A stretch of 64,000 nt of DNA, taken from positions 32,256 through 96,255 of the forward strand of contig NZ_JACIBX010000012.1 in assembly GCF_014195545.1 (NCBI RefSeq). The letters run 5' to 3'. Below, one piece after another: positions 38,080 through 52,131 of this stretch; within the stretch, counting starts at the first letter, position 1; every line of letters starts with the position of its first letter. The position numbers were made by a program, and so were the translations under genes. This stretch comes from Limimaricola variabilis. GTDB taxonomy: Bacteria; Pseudomonadota; Alphaproteobacteria; Rhodobacterales; Rhodobacteraceae. A model generated the notes under the pieces. The model did not search any database. It worked only from the letters and a program-made list of their open reading frames with translations, and had not been told where the DNA came from.

Positions 38080-38910
38080 ATGGCCCGCGCCGTCTCCACC
38101 CGCCGCAAGATCGGCTTCACCATCGCCGCCTGGGCCGTTGGCCTCGCGATCTTCTTCCCGATCCTCTGGACGATCCTCACCAGCTTCAAGACCGAGGCCG
38201 AGGCGATCTCATCGCCGCCGAGCTTCCTGTTCTTCGACTGGACGCTCGAGAACTACACTACCGTGCAGGAGCGTTCGAACTACTTCCGGCACTTCTGGAA
38301 CTCGGTGGTGATCTCGCTCGGCTCGACCGTGCTGGGCCTGATCATCGCGATCCCGGCCGCCTGGTCGATGGCCTTCGTGCCCGGCAAGCGCACCAAGGAC
38401 GTGCTGATGTGGATGCTGTCGACGAAGATGCTGCCCCCCGTCGGCGTGCTGATCCCGATCTACCTGATCTTCCGCGACGTGGGCCTTCTCGACACCAAGA
38501 CCGGTCTGGTGATCGTGCTGACGCTGATCAACCTGCCGATCATCGTCTGGATGCTCTACACCTACTTCAAGGAGATCCCGGGCGAGATCCTCGAAGCGGC
38601 CCGGATGGACGGCGCCACCCTGCGTGACGAGATCATCCATGTTCTGACGCCGATGGCCGTGCCGGGCATCGCCTCGACGCTGCTCCTCAACGTCATCCTC
38701 GCCTGGAACGAGGCGTTCTGGACGCTCAACCTCACGGCCGCCAAGGCCGCTCCGCTCACCGCCTTCATCGCCAGCTACTCGAGCCCCGAGGGCCTGTTCT
38801 ACGCCAAGCTCTCGGCCGCCTCGACCATGGCCATCGCGCCGATCCTCATCCTCGGCTGGTTCAGCCAGAAGCAGCTCGTCCGCGGGCTCACCTTCGGCGC
38901 AGTGAAATAA
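38080..38910 (+). CDS. smoG: Polyol ABC transporter permease 2
   Basis: Second membrane subunit, 276 residues, six helices, MalG-like. The EAA loop is [27 protein letters not shown] lies 9 nt upstream of the ATG. It pairs with smoF to form the translocation channel and is followed by smoK after 11 nt. Confidence 0.93.
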   Translation: MARAVSTRRKIGFTIAAWAVGLAIFFPILWTILTSFKTEAEAISSPPSFLFFDWTLENYTTVQERSNYFRHFWNSVVISLGSTVLGLIIAIPAAWSMAFVPGKRTKDVLMWMLSTKMLPPVGVLIPIYLIFRDVGLLDTKTGLVIVLTLINLPIIVWMLYTYFKEIPGEILEAARMDGATLRDEIIHVLTPMAVPGIASTLLLNVILAWNEAFWTLNLTAAKAAPLTAFIASYSSPEGLFYAKLSAASTMAIAPILILGWFSQKQLVRGLTFGAVK

Positions 38911-38921
38911 GGAATATACCC

Positions 38922-39922
<1,001 letters not shown>

Positions 39923-39926
<4 letters not shown>

Positions 39927-40696
39927 GCCGTCTCGCCGGAAAATCGGCGCTGATCACCGGTGCGGGGCGCGGCCTAGGCCGCGCCTTCGCCGAGGCCTAT
40001 GTCCGCGAGGGCGCGACGGTCGCCATCGCGGACATCAATCTCGGTGGGGCGCAGAGCGCAGCCGCCGAGATCGGCGCGGGCGCCTACGCGGTCGAGATCG
40101 ACGTGACCCGTCAGGACAGCATCGATGCCGCCATCGCCACGGTGGTGGAGCACGCGGGCAAGATCGACATACTCGTCAACAACGCCGCGCTGTTCGATGC
40201 CGCCGAGACCGTCGACATCACCCGCGAGAGCTATGACAAGCTCTACGCCGTCAATGTCGCCGGCACGTTGTTCACCATGCAGGCCGCCGCCCGGCAGATG
40301 ATCGCCCAAGGCCGAGGTGGCAAGATCATCAACATGGCGAGCCAGGCCGGACGCCGCGGCGAGCCGCTGGTGCTGGTCTATTGCTCGACCAAGGCGGCGG
40401 TGATCTCGATGACCCAGTCGGCCGGGCTGAACCTCATCAAGCACGGCATCAACGTCAATGCCATCGCGCCCGGCGTGGTCGATGGCGAGCACTGGGAGCA
40501 TGTCGATTCCATGTTCGCCAGGCTCGAGGGCAAGCAGCCGGGCCAGAAGAAGGCAGAGGTCGCCGCGGGCGTGCCCGCGGGCCGTTTCGCCACGCCGGAC
40601 GACCTGACCGGCATGGCCGTTTTCCTAGCCTCGGACGAGGCCGACTACATCGTGTCGCAGACCTACAACGTCGATGGCGGCCAGTGGATGAGCTGA
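39923..40696 (+). CDS. smoS: Sorbitol dehydrogenase (L-iditol 2-dehydrogenase), SDR family
   Basis: NAD-dependent oxidation of sorbitol to fructose. It has 257 residues. The cofactor motif is TGAGRGLG (12-19), NNAA at 86-89, and the catalytic triad is Ser140, Tyr153 and Lys157 (YCSTK), complete in contrast to the other SDRs in the window. Length and order match SmoS of Rhodobacter sphaeroides. The ATG overlaps smoK. Confidence 0.94.
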
Positions 40697-40728
40697 GGCT
40701 CTTTCCCCAATTTTACAGGAGGCTGACA

Positions 40729-42195
40729 ATGGCCATTGATCTCAACGCCGCGGCATTGGGCCGCCTTCCCGACGCCGTGAAGGGGCCGGGCTACGACCGG
40801 AACGCGCTGAGCGCGGGCATCGTTCATATCGGCGTGGGCAACTTCCACCGCGCCCATATGGCGGTCTATCTCGACCGGCTCTTCGCCACCGGTGAAGGCC
40901 AAGACTGGGCGATCTGCGGCGCAGGCGTCCGTCCCGGCGACGCGAAGATGCGCGACGCCCTGCAGAAGCAGGATTGGCTCACCACCGTGGTCGAGCTTGA
41001 CCCGGCAGGGCTTTCGGCCAGCGTCACCGGTGCGATGATCGACTTTACCGAGATCGACTCCGCCGCGCTGGTCGAGCGGATGAGCGATCCGGCGATCCGC
41101 ATCGTTTCGCTCACCGTGACCGAGGGCGGCTGGTTCGTTGATGCGCGCAGCGGCGGCTTCGACGAGAACCATCCCGATATCCGGCACGACGCCACCAACC
41201 CCGACAGCCCGAAGACGGCTTTCGGCATGATCCTCGCCGCGCTCAAGCGGCGTCGCGCGGCTGGCAACGCGCCGTTCACCGTGATGTCCTGCGACAACCT
41301 CCCCGAGAACGGCCATGTCGCCAAGCAGACCGTCGTCGGGCTGGCGAAGCTGTCGGACGCGGATTTCGCCAGCTGGGTCGCGTCGAACGTGGCCTTCCCG
41401 AACACGATGGTCGACTGCATCACCCCGGCCACCTCGGACCGCGAACGCGCGCTGATGCGCGACCGCTTCGGCGTGACCGACGCGGCGCCGGTGGTCTGCG
41501 AGCCGTTCCGGCAGTGGGTGCTCGAGGACAACTTCCCGCAGGGGCGCCCGGCGCTCGAGAAGGTCGGGGCGGAGTTCGTCGAGGATGTCGCGCCCTACGA
41601 ACTGATGAAGCTGCGCATTCTCAATGGTGGGCATGCCGCCATCGCCTATCCCTCGGCGTTGCTCGGGCACCACTTCGTGCACGACGCCATGGCCGATCCG
41701 CGCATCGTGGCTTGGCTCGCCGCTTTGGAGACGCGCGAGATCATCCCGACCCTGGCGCCGATCGAAGGCGTCGATTTCGAGGCCTATCGCCGCAAGGTGG
41801 CCGAGCGCTTTGCCAACCCCGAAATCGGGGACACCATCCCGCGGCTGTGCCATGACGGCTCGAACCGGCAGCCCAAGTTCGTCCTGCCGGTGATCCGTGA
41901 CGCGCTCGACGCGGGCAGCAACGTTGATGGGCTCGCCCTCGAGGTGGCGCTGTGGTGCCGCTACTGCGCCGGCACCGACGAAGAGGGCAACGCGATCGCC
42001 CCCAATGACGACAATGCCGAGGACCTCAAGCGCCGGGCGCTGGCCGCCAAGGACGATCCTGCGGCCTTCCTGTCGAACGAGACGGTGTTCGGTGATCTGG
42101 GCGAGCGGCCGGCCTTCGCCGATGCCTTCGCGCGCCAGCTGCGCGCGCTGTGGTCCGACGGCGTTGCAGCCACGCTCGACCGCTACGCCAAGTGA
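40729..42195 (+). CDS. mtlK: Mannitol 2-dehydrogenase
   Basis: Oxidises D-mannitol to fructose with NAD. It has 488 residues and belongs to the polyol-specific long-chain dehydrogenases. The N-terminal NAD fold has GIVHIGVGNFHRAH, and the catalytic signature is KLRILNGGHAAIAYPS. The ACAGGAGG ribosome-binding site is 6 nt upstream of the ATG, one of the best in the window. It is the last gene of the smo operon and faces the regulator gene across 18 nt. Confidence 0.95.
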   Translation: MAIDLNAAALGRLPDAVKGPGYDRNALSAGIVHIGVGNFHRAHMAVYLDRLFATGEGQDWAICGAGVRPGDAKMRDALQKQDWLTTVVELDPAGLSASVTGAMIDFTEIDSAALVERMSDPAIRIVSLTVTEGGWFVDARSGGFDENHPDIRHDATNPDSPKTAFGMILAALKRRRAAGNAPFTVMSCDNLPENGHVAKQTVVGLAKLSDADFASWVASNVAFPNTMVDCITPATSDRERALMRDRFGVTDAAPVVCEPFRQWVLEDNFPQGRPALEKVGAEFVEDVAPYELMKLRILNGGHAAIAYPSALLGHHFVHDAMADPRIVAWLAALETREIIPTLAPIEGVDFEAYRRKVAERFANPEIGDTIPRLCHDGSNRQPKFVLPVIRDALDAGSNVDGLALEVALWCRYCAGTDEEGNAIAPNDDNAEDLKRRALAAKDDPAAFLSNETVFGDLGERPAFADAFARQLRALWSDGVAATLDRYAK

Positions 42196-42213
42196 TGAAA
42201 CCGGGTCGGGCGG

Positions 42214-43173
42214 TCAGGCCTTGAGCAACCGCCCGGCCGTCACCTCGTCGGTGATCAGCCCGTCGATCAGCCGCCCGCGCAGCGCCGCGGCGATCGCCTG
42301 AGCCTTCGCCGGGCCGGTGGCGAGGCCGATCACCGGCCCGCCGCCCTGCACCGGCAGCGGCGCCGAGGCGACGCGGGCATTGAACGCGCAGTCCATGATC
42401 CGGCCCTCGGCATCATAGACCCAACTCGTAATCTCGCCCGCGGCGCCCTGATCGACGAGCATCTGCATTTCCGCCGCATCCATGAATCCATCGACATGCA
42501 GCGGCGCGGTCGCGCCGACCTGTCCGACGCCGACAAGCGTCAGATCGGCGCGCGCGCACAGCTCCATCGTATGCCGCACCGGCTCCTGCCCATGCATGAT
42601 CTGAAGCTCGGCTTCGTCGCGCGCCACTACCGGCAGCGGGTAGGGGTAGTGCTTGGCGCCGACCCGTTCGGCCATCCGAATCACGGCGTTGTAGGGCGTA
42701 GCAGAGCCGTCCGACATCATGTTCCCTAGCCGGCTGACGATCCGGTGCTGGGGGCAGTCCATGCGCGGCAATTGCTCCACGCAGGCGCGCAAGGCACGGC
42801 CGGTGCCCAGCGCGATGATCTTCTCGTCGGGGCTCTTGAGCATCTTTTCCAGCTCGGCCGCGGCCGCGATGGCGATGCCGGTCAGCAGTTCCGGGGCATT
42901 GGGATCCGAAGGCACGACCTCGCTGACCCTCAGCTTGTAGCGCTCCGCGAGGGCCCCCGACAGGTCCATGCAGCGGGCGATCGGGTGATCGAGGCGCACC
43001 TTGACCAGCTTTTCGGAAACGGCGAGCGACACCAGCCGCTGCGCCGACTGCCGCGAGACGCCCAGCTTTCTGGCGATCTCGTCCTGGGTGTTGCCGGCGA
43101 CGTAGTAGAGCCAGCCGGCGCGCGCGGCATCATCGAGGCGCGTCGCTTCGGGGGTAAAGCGGGACTGGCTCAT
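42214..43173 (-). CDS. SorC/DeoR family sugar-binding transcriptional regulator of the polyol operon
   Basis: 319 residues. The N-terminal HTH (TQDEIARKLGVSRQSAQRLVSLA, about 29-51) is followed by a sugar-phosphate-type effector domain (IALGTGRALRACVEQL, MSDGSATPYNAVIRMAERVGAKHYPYP). It corresponds by position to SmoC of R. sphaeroides and probably controls smoE through the TGAG palindrome. Its start overlaps the HAD gene stop by 4 nt, so both are expressed together and convergently to mtlK. Confidence 0.9.
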   Translation of the reverse strand: MSQSRFTPEATRLDDAARAGWLYYVAGNTQDEIARKLGVSRQSAQRLVSLAVSEKLVKVRLDHPIARCMDLSGALAERYKLRVSEVVPSDPNAPELLTGIAIAAAAELEKMLKSPDEKIIALGTGRALRACVEQLPRMDCPQHRIVSRLGNMMSDGSATPYNAVIRMAERVGAKHYPYPLPVVARDEAELQIMHGQEPVRHTMELCARADLTLVGVGQVGATAPLHVDGFMDAAEMQMLVDQGAAGEITSWVYDAEGRIMDCAFNARVASAPLPVQGGGPVIGLATGPAKAQAIAAALRGRLIDGLITDEVTAGRLLKA

Positions 43174-43850
43174 ACGGCCTCCTGGGCGGGCAGACTGTCG
43201 AGCAGGACTGGCAGCTCTGCCCAGTCGCGCAGGAGCGGCACATCAGGGTCGTGGCGCAAGGTGGCGCCGGCAAGGTGGCCGCCGCCGATGAAGCGCACAG
43301 CCGTCATGCCGGCCGCCTCGGCAGCCTCCAGCCCCGGCAGGCTGTCCTCGATCACCAGGCAGCGGCCTGGGGCGGCACCCATGCGCTCCGCGGCGAACAG
43401 GAACAGGTCGGGGGCGGGCTTGCCGCGTTCGACCTGGCTCGCGGTGAAGACATGCGGTAGCGCCGGCGCGAGGCCCGCGATGGCCAGCGAGCGCGCCGCA
43501 CGCTGAGGCGAGGAGGAGGTCGCGACACAGACCGGCATTCCGCGCGCGGCGAGCAGCGCCAGAGCCGGAGCGATCCCCGGCATCGGCCGCAGTTCGGTCT
43601 CGAACCGCGCCAGCAGCCGGGACCGGTAGAGCGCTTCGAATTCTGGCGCGAGCGGATGACCCAGCTCTTCGCGGATATGCCTGGCCACGGTGGGAAAGCT
43701 GCGGCCGAGAAAATTGCGGCGCACGTGGTCGAAGTCGATCTCGACGCCTTCGGTGGCGAGCAGAGCGATCAGCACCTCGGCGCTCAGCAGCTCGCTGTCG
43801 ATCAGCACACCGTCGCAGTCGAATATGATCAGGTCCCAGTCGCGCGCCAT
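43170..43850 (-). CDS. HAD family hydrolase (phosphatase-like)
   Basis: 226 residues. HAD motif I is DCDGVLID with Asp11 and Asp13, motif II is in [13 protein letters not shown], and motifs III/IV in [14 protein letters not shown] and [13 protein letters not shown]. It resembles beta-phosphoglucomutase/phosphatase proteins (CbbY/GPH group), and the substrate is probably a sugar phosphate. The ATG at 43850 is chosen because GGAGGA lies 4 nt upstream; an ATG 12 nt further upstream is possible. It overlaps the SorC-family regulator gene by 4 nt. Confidence 0.88.
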   Translation of the reverse strand: MARDWDLIIFDCDGVLIDSELLSAEVLIALLATEGVEIDFDHVRRNFLGRSFPTVARHIREELGHPLAPEFEALYRSRLLARFETELRPMPGIAPALALLAARGMPVCVATSSSPQRAARSLAIAGLAPALPHVFTASQVERGKPAPDLFLFAAERMGAAPGRCLVIEDSLPGLEAAEAAGMTAVRFIGGGHLAGATLRHDPDVPLLRDWAELPVLLDSLPAQEAV

Positions 43851-44012
43851 GCCATCCTCCATGCAGTTCGCGGCCCTTATCTCCTCCGGGGGCAGACTGC
43901 CACAGCTTCGGGCATTTGCCCAGTGCCTGAGCTAATGCGCGAGATTCGGAGCGGCTTGACCACTGGAGGAGGATTGCGCACCCCTGTGCGGGAATTGCGA
44001 GAGGGGCGAAGC

Positions 44013-47603
<3,591 letters not shown>

Positions 47604-47646
47604 GAGCTGACGACGGCAGCACATATTTCGAGAAGGTCGCTGGGGA

Positions 47647-47660
47647 GCGCTTGCAAGCGC
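47647..47660. promoter_or_regulatory. Perfect palindrome upstream of pqiA genes
   Basis: GCGCTTGCAAGCGC is a perfect 14-bp palindrome 163 nt before the first pqiA start, within a 219-bp gap after the oxoprolinase gene. It may be an operator or a small hairpin; nothing else was recognised in this gap. Confidence 0.3.
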
Positions 47661-47822
47661 GAAGCTGACGCCCGTTCCCTTCCAGCTCTCTCGGACCTGA
47701 GCTTGCCAAGCTTTGGGCCGTGCCCCGTCACGGTGCCGTGCGCGCAGTGTCGTGCGCGGCCCGTGGCCTTTCCCCTCATGCGGCCGTAGTATTCGGGCCA
47801 AGTGATCTGACGGGCGGACCCC

Positions 47823-48485
47823 ATGCACAGCACGGACATTGCGCGCGTCGATCCGGCGCATCTCATCGCCTGCCCGCAGTGCGACGCGATCTATCGTGCG
47901 CGGATGCCGGAGCAGGGTGAACGCGCGGTCTGCGCGCGCTGCCACACCGTGCTGATCGCCCCGAGAAAACGCGCGGGCATGATCATCATCATGCTTTCCG
48001 CCACCTCGTTGATCCTTGTGCTCGGCGCGGTGTGGTTTCCGTTCCTGAAGATCAGCAGGCAGGGCTTCGTCAACGAGGCGACGCTGCTCGACGCCGCGTT
48101 GAGCTTCACCGGCGGGCCGTTGCTTCTGCTGTCCATCGCGGTGACGGCACTGATCGTGCTGGTGCCGATGGCGCGCGCGATCCTAACCATCTACGTGCTC
48201 GGCCCGCTGGTCTTCGACCGGCCCGCGCCGCCGGGGGCACTTCGCCTCTTTGCGCTGGCCGAGGCGCTGCGGCCATGGTCGATGGCCGAGATCTTCGCGC
48301 TGGGCTGCGCCGTCGCGCTGGTCAAGGTGGCCGACCTTGCGCATCTGAGCTTCGGCCCGGCCTTCTGGATGTTCGCCGCGCTCGTCTTCCTTACGGTGAT
48401 CCATGACCGCTGGATGTGCCGCTGGTCGGTCTGGGAATCGCTGGAGCATGGCTATGGCGCGCGTCGCGCGAAGGCCCCGGCATGA
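47823..48485 (+). CDS. pqiA: PqiA-like membrane protein, first copy
   Basis: Inner-membrane protein of the PqiABC envelope transport system, 220 residues. A rubredoxin-type zinc ribbon with Cys17, Cys20, Cys37 and Cys40 precedes a PqiA domain of about four transmembrane helices (ALRPWSMAEIFALGCAVALVKVADL). E. coli PqiA fuses two such modules; here they are separate proteins, this being one. The ATGA overlap links it to the second copy. Confidence 0.9.
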   Translation: MHSTDIARVDPAHLIACPQCDAIYRARMPEQGERAVCARCHTVLIAPRKRAGMIIIMLSATSLILVLGAVWFPFLKISRQGFVNEATLLDAALSFTGGPLLLLSIAVTALIVLVPMARAILTIYVLGPLVFDRPAPPGALRLFALAEALRPWSMAEIFALGCAVALVKVADLAHLSFGPAFWMFAALVFLTVIHDRWMCRWSVWESLEHGYGARRAKAPA

Positions 48486-49126
48486 GCGGCGCCGCCACCC
48501 CCATGACCACTGCTCGCGAGGCGGGTCTCGTCGCCTGCACGCGCTGCACCCGGGTCTGGCCGATGGGAACCGACCGGTGCGGCCGCTGCGGCAAGACACT
48601 GGTGTCGCGCGACACCCATAGCCTGAGCCGGGTCTGGGCGTGGTGGGCGGCGGGGCTGCTGTGCTATTTTCCGGCGAACCTCTACCCGATGCTGCGCACC
48701 CAAGTGCTGTTCCAAGTCTCCGAGGACACCATCGTCGGCGGCGCGATCGAGCTGGCGAAGCAGGGCGCGCCCTTCGTGGCGATCATCATCCTGATCGCCT
48801 CGGTGGCGATCCCGATCGGCAAGTTCGCGGCCATCGCCTGGCTCGCCACCTCGGTGCGGCGCGGCTCGCGCACGCCGCCGCAATCGCGCCACAGGCTCTA
48901 TGAAATCGTGGAGTATATAGGGCGCTGGTCGATGATCGACGTCTTCGTGGTTGCGATCCTGACGGCGCTGGTGCAGTTGAATCTGGCCGCCTCGATCAAG
49001 CCGGGCCCGGCGGCGCTCGCTTTCGCACTCTCGGTGATCTTCACGATGCTCTCCGCCCAAGCCTTCGACCCGCGCCTGATCTGGGATCGCGCGGCGGATG
49101 ATTCCGCCTCGGACGAGCGCGCGTGA
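48482..49126 (+). CDS. PqiA-like membrane protein, second copy
   Basis: 214 residues. A zinc ribbon with Cys19, Cys22, Cys33 and Cys36 is followed by a PqiA domain (WAAGLLCYFPANLYPML, RLYEIVEYIGRWSMIDVFVVAIL). Together with the first copy it rebuilds the two-module E. coli PqiA. The start is at the ATG overlapping the first gene, and the stop overlaps the GTG start of pqiB by 4 nt. Confidence 0.9.
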   Translation: MSGAATPMTTAREAGLVACTRCTRVWPMGTDRCGRCGKTLVSRDTHSLSRVWAWWAAGLLCYFPANLYPMLRTQVLFQVSEDTIVGGAIELAKQGAPFVAIIILIASVAIPIGKFAAIAWLATSVRRGSRTPPQSRHRLYEIVEYIGRWSMIDVFVVAILTALVQLNLAASIKPGPAALAFALSVIFTMLSAQAFDPRLIWDRAADDSASDERA

Positions 49127-52100
49127 GCGGCGAGATACCCGACGTGCCCGTCGAGGGCGAACGGCGGCCGCTGCGCAGCCGCGTCTCGGTCGTCTGGCTG
49201 GTGCCCCTCGGCGCGCTGGCCGTGGCGCTGGGCATCGGCTGGAAGCAGTGGAGCGAGCAGGGGCCGCTGATCAAGGTGCAATTCGACGAGGCTGGCGGCG
49301 TGCTGGCCGGCGAGACCGAGTTGCGTTTTCGTGACGTGGCGGTTGGCATCGTCGAGCAGGTGAGCTTCACCGAAGGCCTCGATCAGGTGGCGATCTCGAT
49401 CCGGGTCGACAAGGACATCGCTCCATACATCGACGACGATGCCGATTTCTGGATCGTCCGGCCCGAGGTCTCGACCGAGGGCGTGTCAGGCCTCGATACG
49501 GTGCTGTCGGGGGTCTATATCCGCGGCCAGTGGGACGGTCAGGCCGGCAAGGCCGGACGCAGCTTCGCCGGGCTCGAACGCGCACCGCTGCTTGGCCCCG
49601 ACCGCGATGGCATCGAGATCACGCTGCGCGCGACCGAGGGCGTCCTCTCCGGCAACAGCCCGATCCTCTACAAGGGCGTGGAGGCTGGACGCATCGGTCA
49701 GGCCGGCGTGTCCGCCGACGGTTTCTACGTCGAGGCGCCTGCGGTGATCTACGCGCCCTTTGACAACCTCGTCACCGAGACGACGCGGTTCTGGGACACC
49801 TCCGGCTTCTCGGTCAAGATCGGCACCGGTGGGGCCGAGATCGATTTTGACAGCGTCGCGGCCCTGCTCGCGGGCGGGCTTGCCTTCGACACCTTCGTGT
49901 CGGGCGCGACGCTGGCCCAGAGCGGCCAGACCTTCGAGGTCTACGACGCCGAGGAAACCGCTCGCAACTCGGTGTTCAACACCCCGGACGGCCCCTCGCT
50001 CAACCTCGTGGCCGTGTTCGACGGCAACGTCTCGGGGCTTGCGGTCGGCGCGCCGGTCGAGCTCGATGGCGTGCGCATCGGCTCGGTGTCCGGTCTCAAC
50101 GGCCTCGTCGACGAGGAGCGCTTCGGCGATCGCGGCGTCAGGCTTCAGACCGTGCTGACCATCCTGCCGTCGCGGCTCGGCATGGCCGATGAAGGCGGCG
50201 TCGAGGAGGCGCTGCAGTATTTCGTCGACGAGGTTGCCGATGGGCTCCGCGCTAGGCTCGTTACCGGGTCGATCCTGACCGGCGGCCTCAAGGTGCAGCT
50301 GATCGACGTACCGGCCACCGAGCAGGCCGTGCTCGACGTCAACGCTCTGCCCTATCCGGCGATCCCGGTGACCGAGAGCGAGATCTCCGACGTGCAGGCC
50401 ACGGCGCAGGGCACGCTTGACCGGATCAACAACCTGCCGATCGAGGAACTGCTGGCCTCCGCCACCAGCTTCCTCGAGAATTCGGCCCGGCTGATCGGCT
50501 CCGAGGATCTGCAGCAGACCCCGAGCGACATCCGCGCGCTGCTCGGCGATATCCGCGGCTTCGTCGGCTCCGATGAAGTGCAGGCCGTGCCGGAGCAGAT
50601 CGGCGTGGTGATGAGCGAGATTGAGCTCGCCGTCTCGGATGTCCGCGCGATCCTCGACGACGTGCGCGCGGCCGAGGCCGTGACGCGCATCCTCGCGGCG
50701 GTCGACGGGGCCACGGCGGTGACCGCCGATCTCGACACCGCGCTCGACGGCGTGCCGGAGCTGATCGACAACCTCAACCGCGTGGCCGAGACGGCTGCCG
50801 AGCTGCCGCTCGAGACCTTGCTGACAGAGGTGTCGGGTCTGGCCGAGGAGGCGCGCGGCCTCATCGGTACCGAGGAGACGCAGGCCCTGCCGGGGCGTGT
50901 CAACACGCTCCTCGCCGAGCTGGAAGGCGGCACCGCCGAGGCACGGACGCTGATCGCCGGGCTGAACGAACAGCAGGCCGTCACGCGGCTGCTGGAGACG
51001 GTCGACGCGGCCCGCGCCGCGGTGACGACGCTCGACGAGTCGCTGGCCGGTGTTCCGCAGCTGGTCTCGCGGCTCGACACGCTGGCGGCCACCGCCAACG
51101 AATTGCCGCTTGAGACGCTGCTTACCGAGGTCGGCGATCTCGCCGGCGCCGCGCGCGGCCTGATCGACACGGACGACGCCCGCGCTCTGCCGGGCCGGGT
51201 CAACGCGCTGCTGGCCGAGCTCGAGACCGGCACTGCCGAGGCGCGGACCCTGATCGCCACGTTCAATGAGGAGCAGGGCGTGACGCGCCTGCTGGAGACC
51301 GTCGACGCGGCAGGACAGGCGGCGTCGCGGCTCGACGCTTCGCTCGAGGGCGTGCCGCAGCTGATCGAACGGATCGACGCCGTGGCCGCGATGGCCCAGG
51401 AGCTGCCGGTCGACACGCTGCTCGACCGGGTCTCGGGCCTCGCGCAGGACGCGCGCGCTCTGATCGGCACCGAGGCGGCGCGGGCGCTGCCGGGCCAGCT
51501 CGGCACGCTTGCAGGCGAGCTCGAGCTGGGGGTCGCCGAAGCGCGTACCCTGCTGGCCGAGGTCAACGCGGGCGGCGGCGGCGAGAGCCTCGTGGCGGCG
51601 ATCGACAGCGCCGCACGCGCGGCCGACAGCCTCGACCGCTCGCTATCGGGCGCGCCGCAGCTGATCGACAGCCTGAACGCGGTGGCGGGCAAGGCTGCCG
51701 ATCTGCCGCTCGAGGTGCTGGTAGCCGAGGCAAACAGCCTGCTCAACAGCGCCGATCGGCTGATCAAGCAGGACTCGGTGCGTGCGCTGCCGGGTGAGCT
51801 GAACGGCGCGCTCGGCGAGCTGCGGGTCATCCTCGCGCAGATCAGCGAGGGCGGCGTGGTCGAGAACGCCAACGCCACGTTCGCTTCGGCCGCCAACGCC
51901 GCCGACCGTCTGGCCGAGGCCGCCCGCACGTTGCCCTCGCTGGTCAGCCGCGCCGAGGCGCTGCTGGTGACCTCGAACGGCACGGTGGCGACGATCGGCG
52001 ACAGCACCGAACCGGCGCTGCGCGACCTGCGCGCGGCCCTGCGCGAGGTGTCTCAGGCCGCCGAGGCCGTGGGCTCGCTCGCCCGGGCCATCGAACGCCG

Positions 52101-52128
52101 CCCCAATTCGCTTCTGACAGGACGCTAG
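49123..52128 (+). CDS. pqiB: PqiB-like MCE/MlaD protein with long repeat tail
   Basis: Membrane-anchored MCE protein forming a periplasmic tunnel for lipids, 1001 residues, nearly twice E. coli PqiB. One N-terminal helix (about 20-36) is followed by three MlaD domains starting near 45, 167 and 295. From residue 438 on, the chain is helical and made of repeated units, each starting with L-P and containing A-R-x-L-I-G-T-E and A-L-P-G. Units start at residues 438, 561, 661, 761 and 861; the last four starts are exactly 100 residues (300 bp) apart. The tail probably lengthens the needle to the outer membrane. The start is a GTG overlapping the previous stop. Confidence 0.92.
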   Translation: MSGEIPDVPVEGERRPLRSRVSVVWLVPLGALAVALGIGWKQWSEQGPLIKVQFDEAGGVLAGETELRFRDVAVGIVEQVSFTEGLDQVAISIRVDKDIAPYIDDDADFWIVRPEVSTEGVSGLDTVLSGVYIRGQWDGQAGKAGRSFAGLERAPLLGPDRDGIEITLRATEGVLSGNSPILYKGVEAGRIGQAGVSADGFYVEAPAVIYAPFDNLVTETTRFWDTSGFSVKIGTGGAEIDFDSVAALLAGGLAFDTFVSGATLAQSGQTFEVYDAEETARNSVFNTPDGPSLNLVAVFDGNVSGLAVGAPVELDGVRIGSVSGLNGLVDEERFGDRGVRLQTVLTILPSRLGMADEGGVEEALQYFVDEVADGLRARLVTGSILTGGLKVQLIDVPATEQAVLDVNALPYPAIPVTESEISDVQATAQGTLDRINNLPIEELLASATSFLENSARLIGSEDLQQTPSDIRALLGDIRGFVGSDEVQAVPEQIGVVMSEIELAVSDVRAILDDVRAAEAVTRILAAVDGATAVTADLDTALDGVPELIDNLNRVAETAAELPLETLLTEVSGLAEEARGLIGTEETQALPGRVNTLLAELEGGTAEARTLIAGLNEQQAVTRLLETVDAARAAVTTLDESLAGVPQLVSRLDTLAATANELPLETLLTEVGDLAGAARGLIDTDDARALPGRVNALLAELETGTAEARTLIATFNEEQGVTRLLETVDAAGQAASRLDASLEGVPQLIERIDAVAAMAQELPVDTLLDRVSGLAQDARALIGTEAARALPGQLGTLAGELELGVAEARTLLAEVNAGGGGESLVAAIDSAARAADSLDRSLSGAPQLIDSLNAVAGKAADLPLEVLVAEANSLLNSADRLIKQDSVRALPGELNGALGELRVILAQISEGGVVENANATFASAANAADRLAEAARTLPSLVSRAEALLVTSNGTVATIGDSTEPALRDLRAALREVSQAAEAVGSLARAIERRPNSLLTGR
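50803..52002 (+). repeat. 300-bp tandem repeat inside pqiB
   Basis: Four in-frame units of about 300 bp begin at 50803, 51103, 51403 and 51703. Each encodes about 100 residues with the same order of motifs (LP..LL, AR.LIG, ALPG, VTRLL, SL.G.PQLI). The copies are divergent, so they are old duplications preserved by function. An earlier related unit begins at 50434 but is 123 residues long. Confidence 0.8.
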
Positions 52129-52131
52129 ACC

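Noticed and set aside
43656..44012. Extended N-terminus of the oxoprolinase gene.
   Set aside because: The extension is antisense to the HAD gene; the family start fits the ATG at 44013.
50803..52002. The 300-bp period considered as a mobile or satellite repeat.
   Set aside because: The units are in frame, divergent at DNA level and confined to pqiB, so they are protein repeats.
50352..52007. A 551-codon Ser/Ala/Arg-rich minus-strand frame opposite pqiB.
   Set aside because: It is created by the repetitive codon pattern of the PqiB tail and has no independent support.
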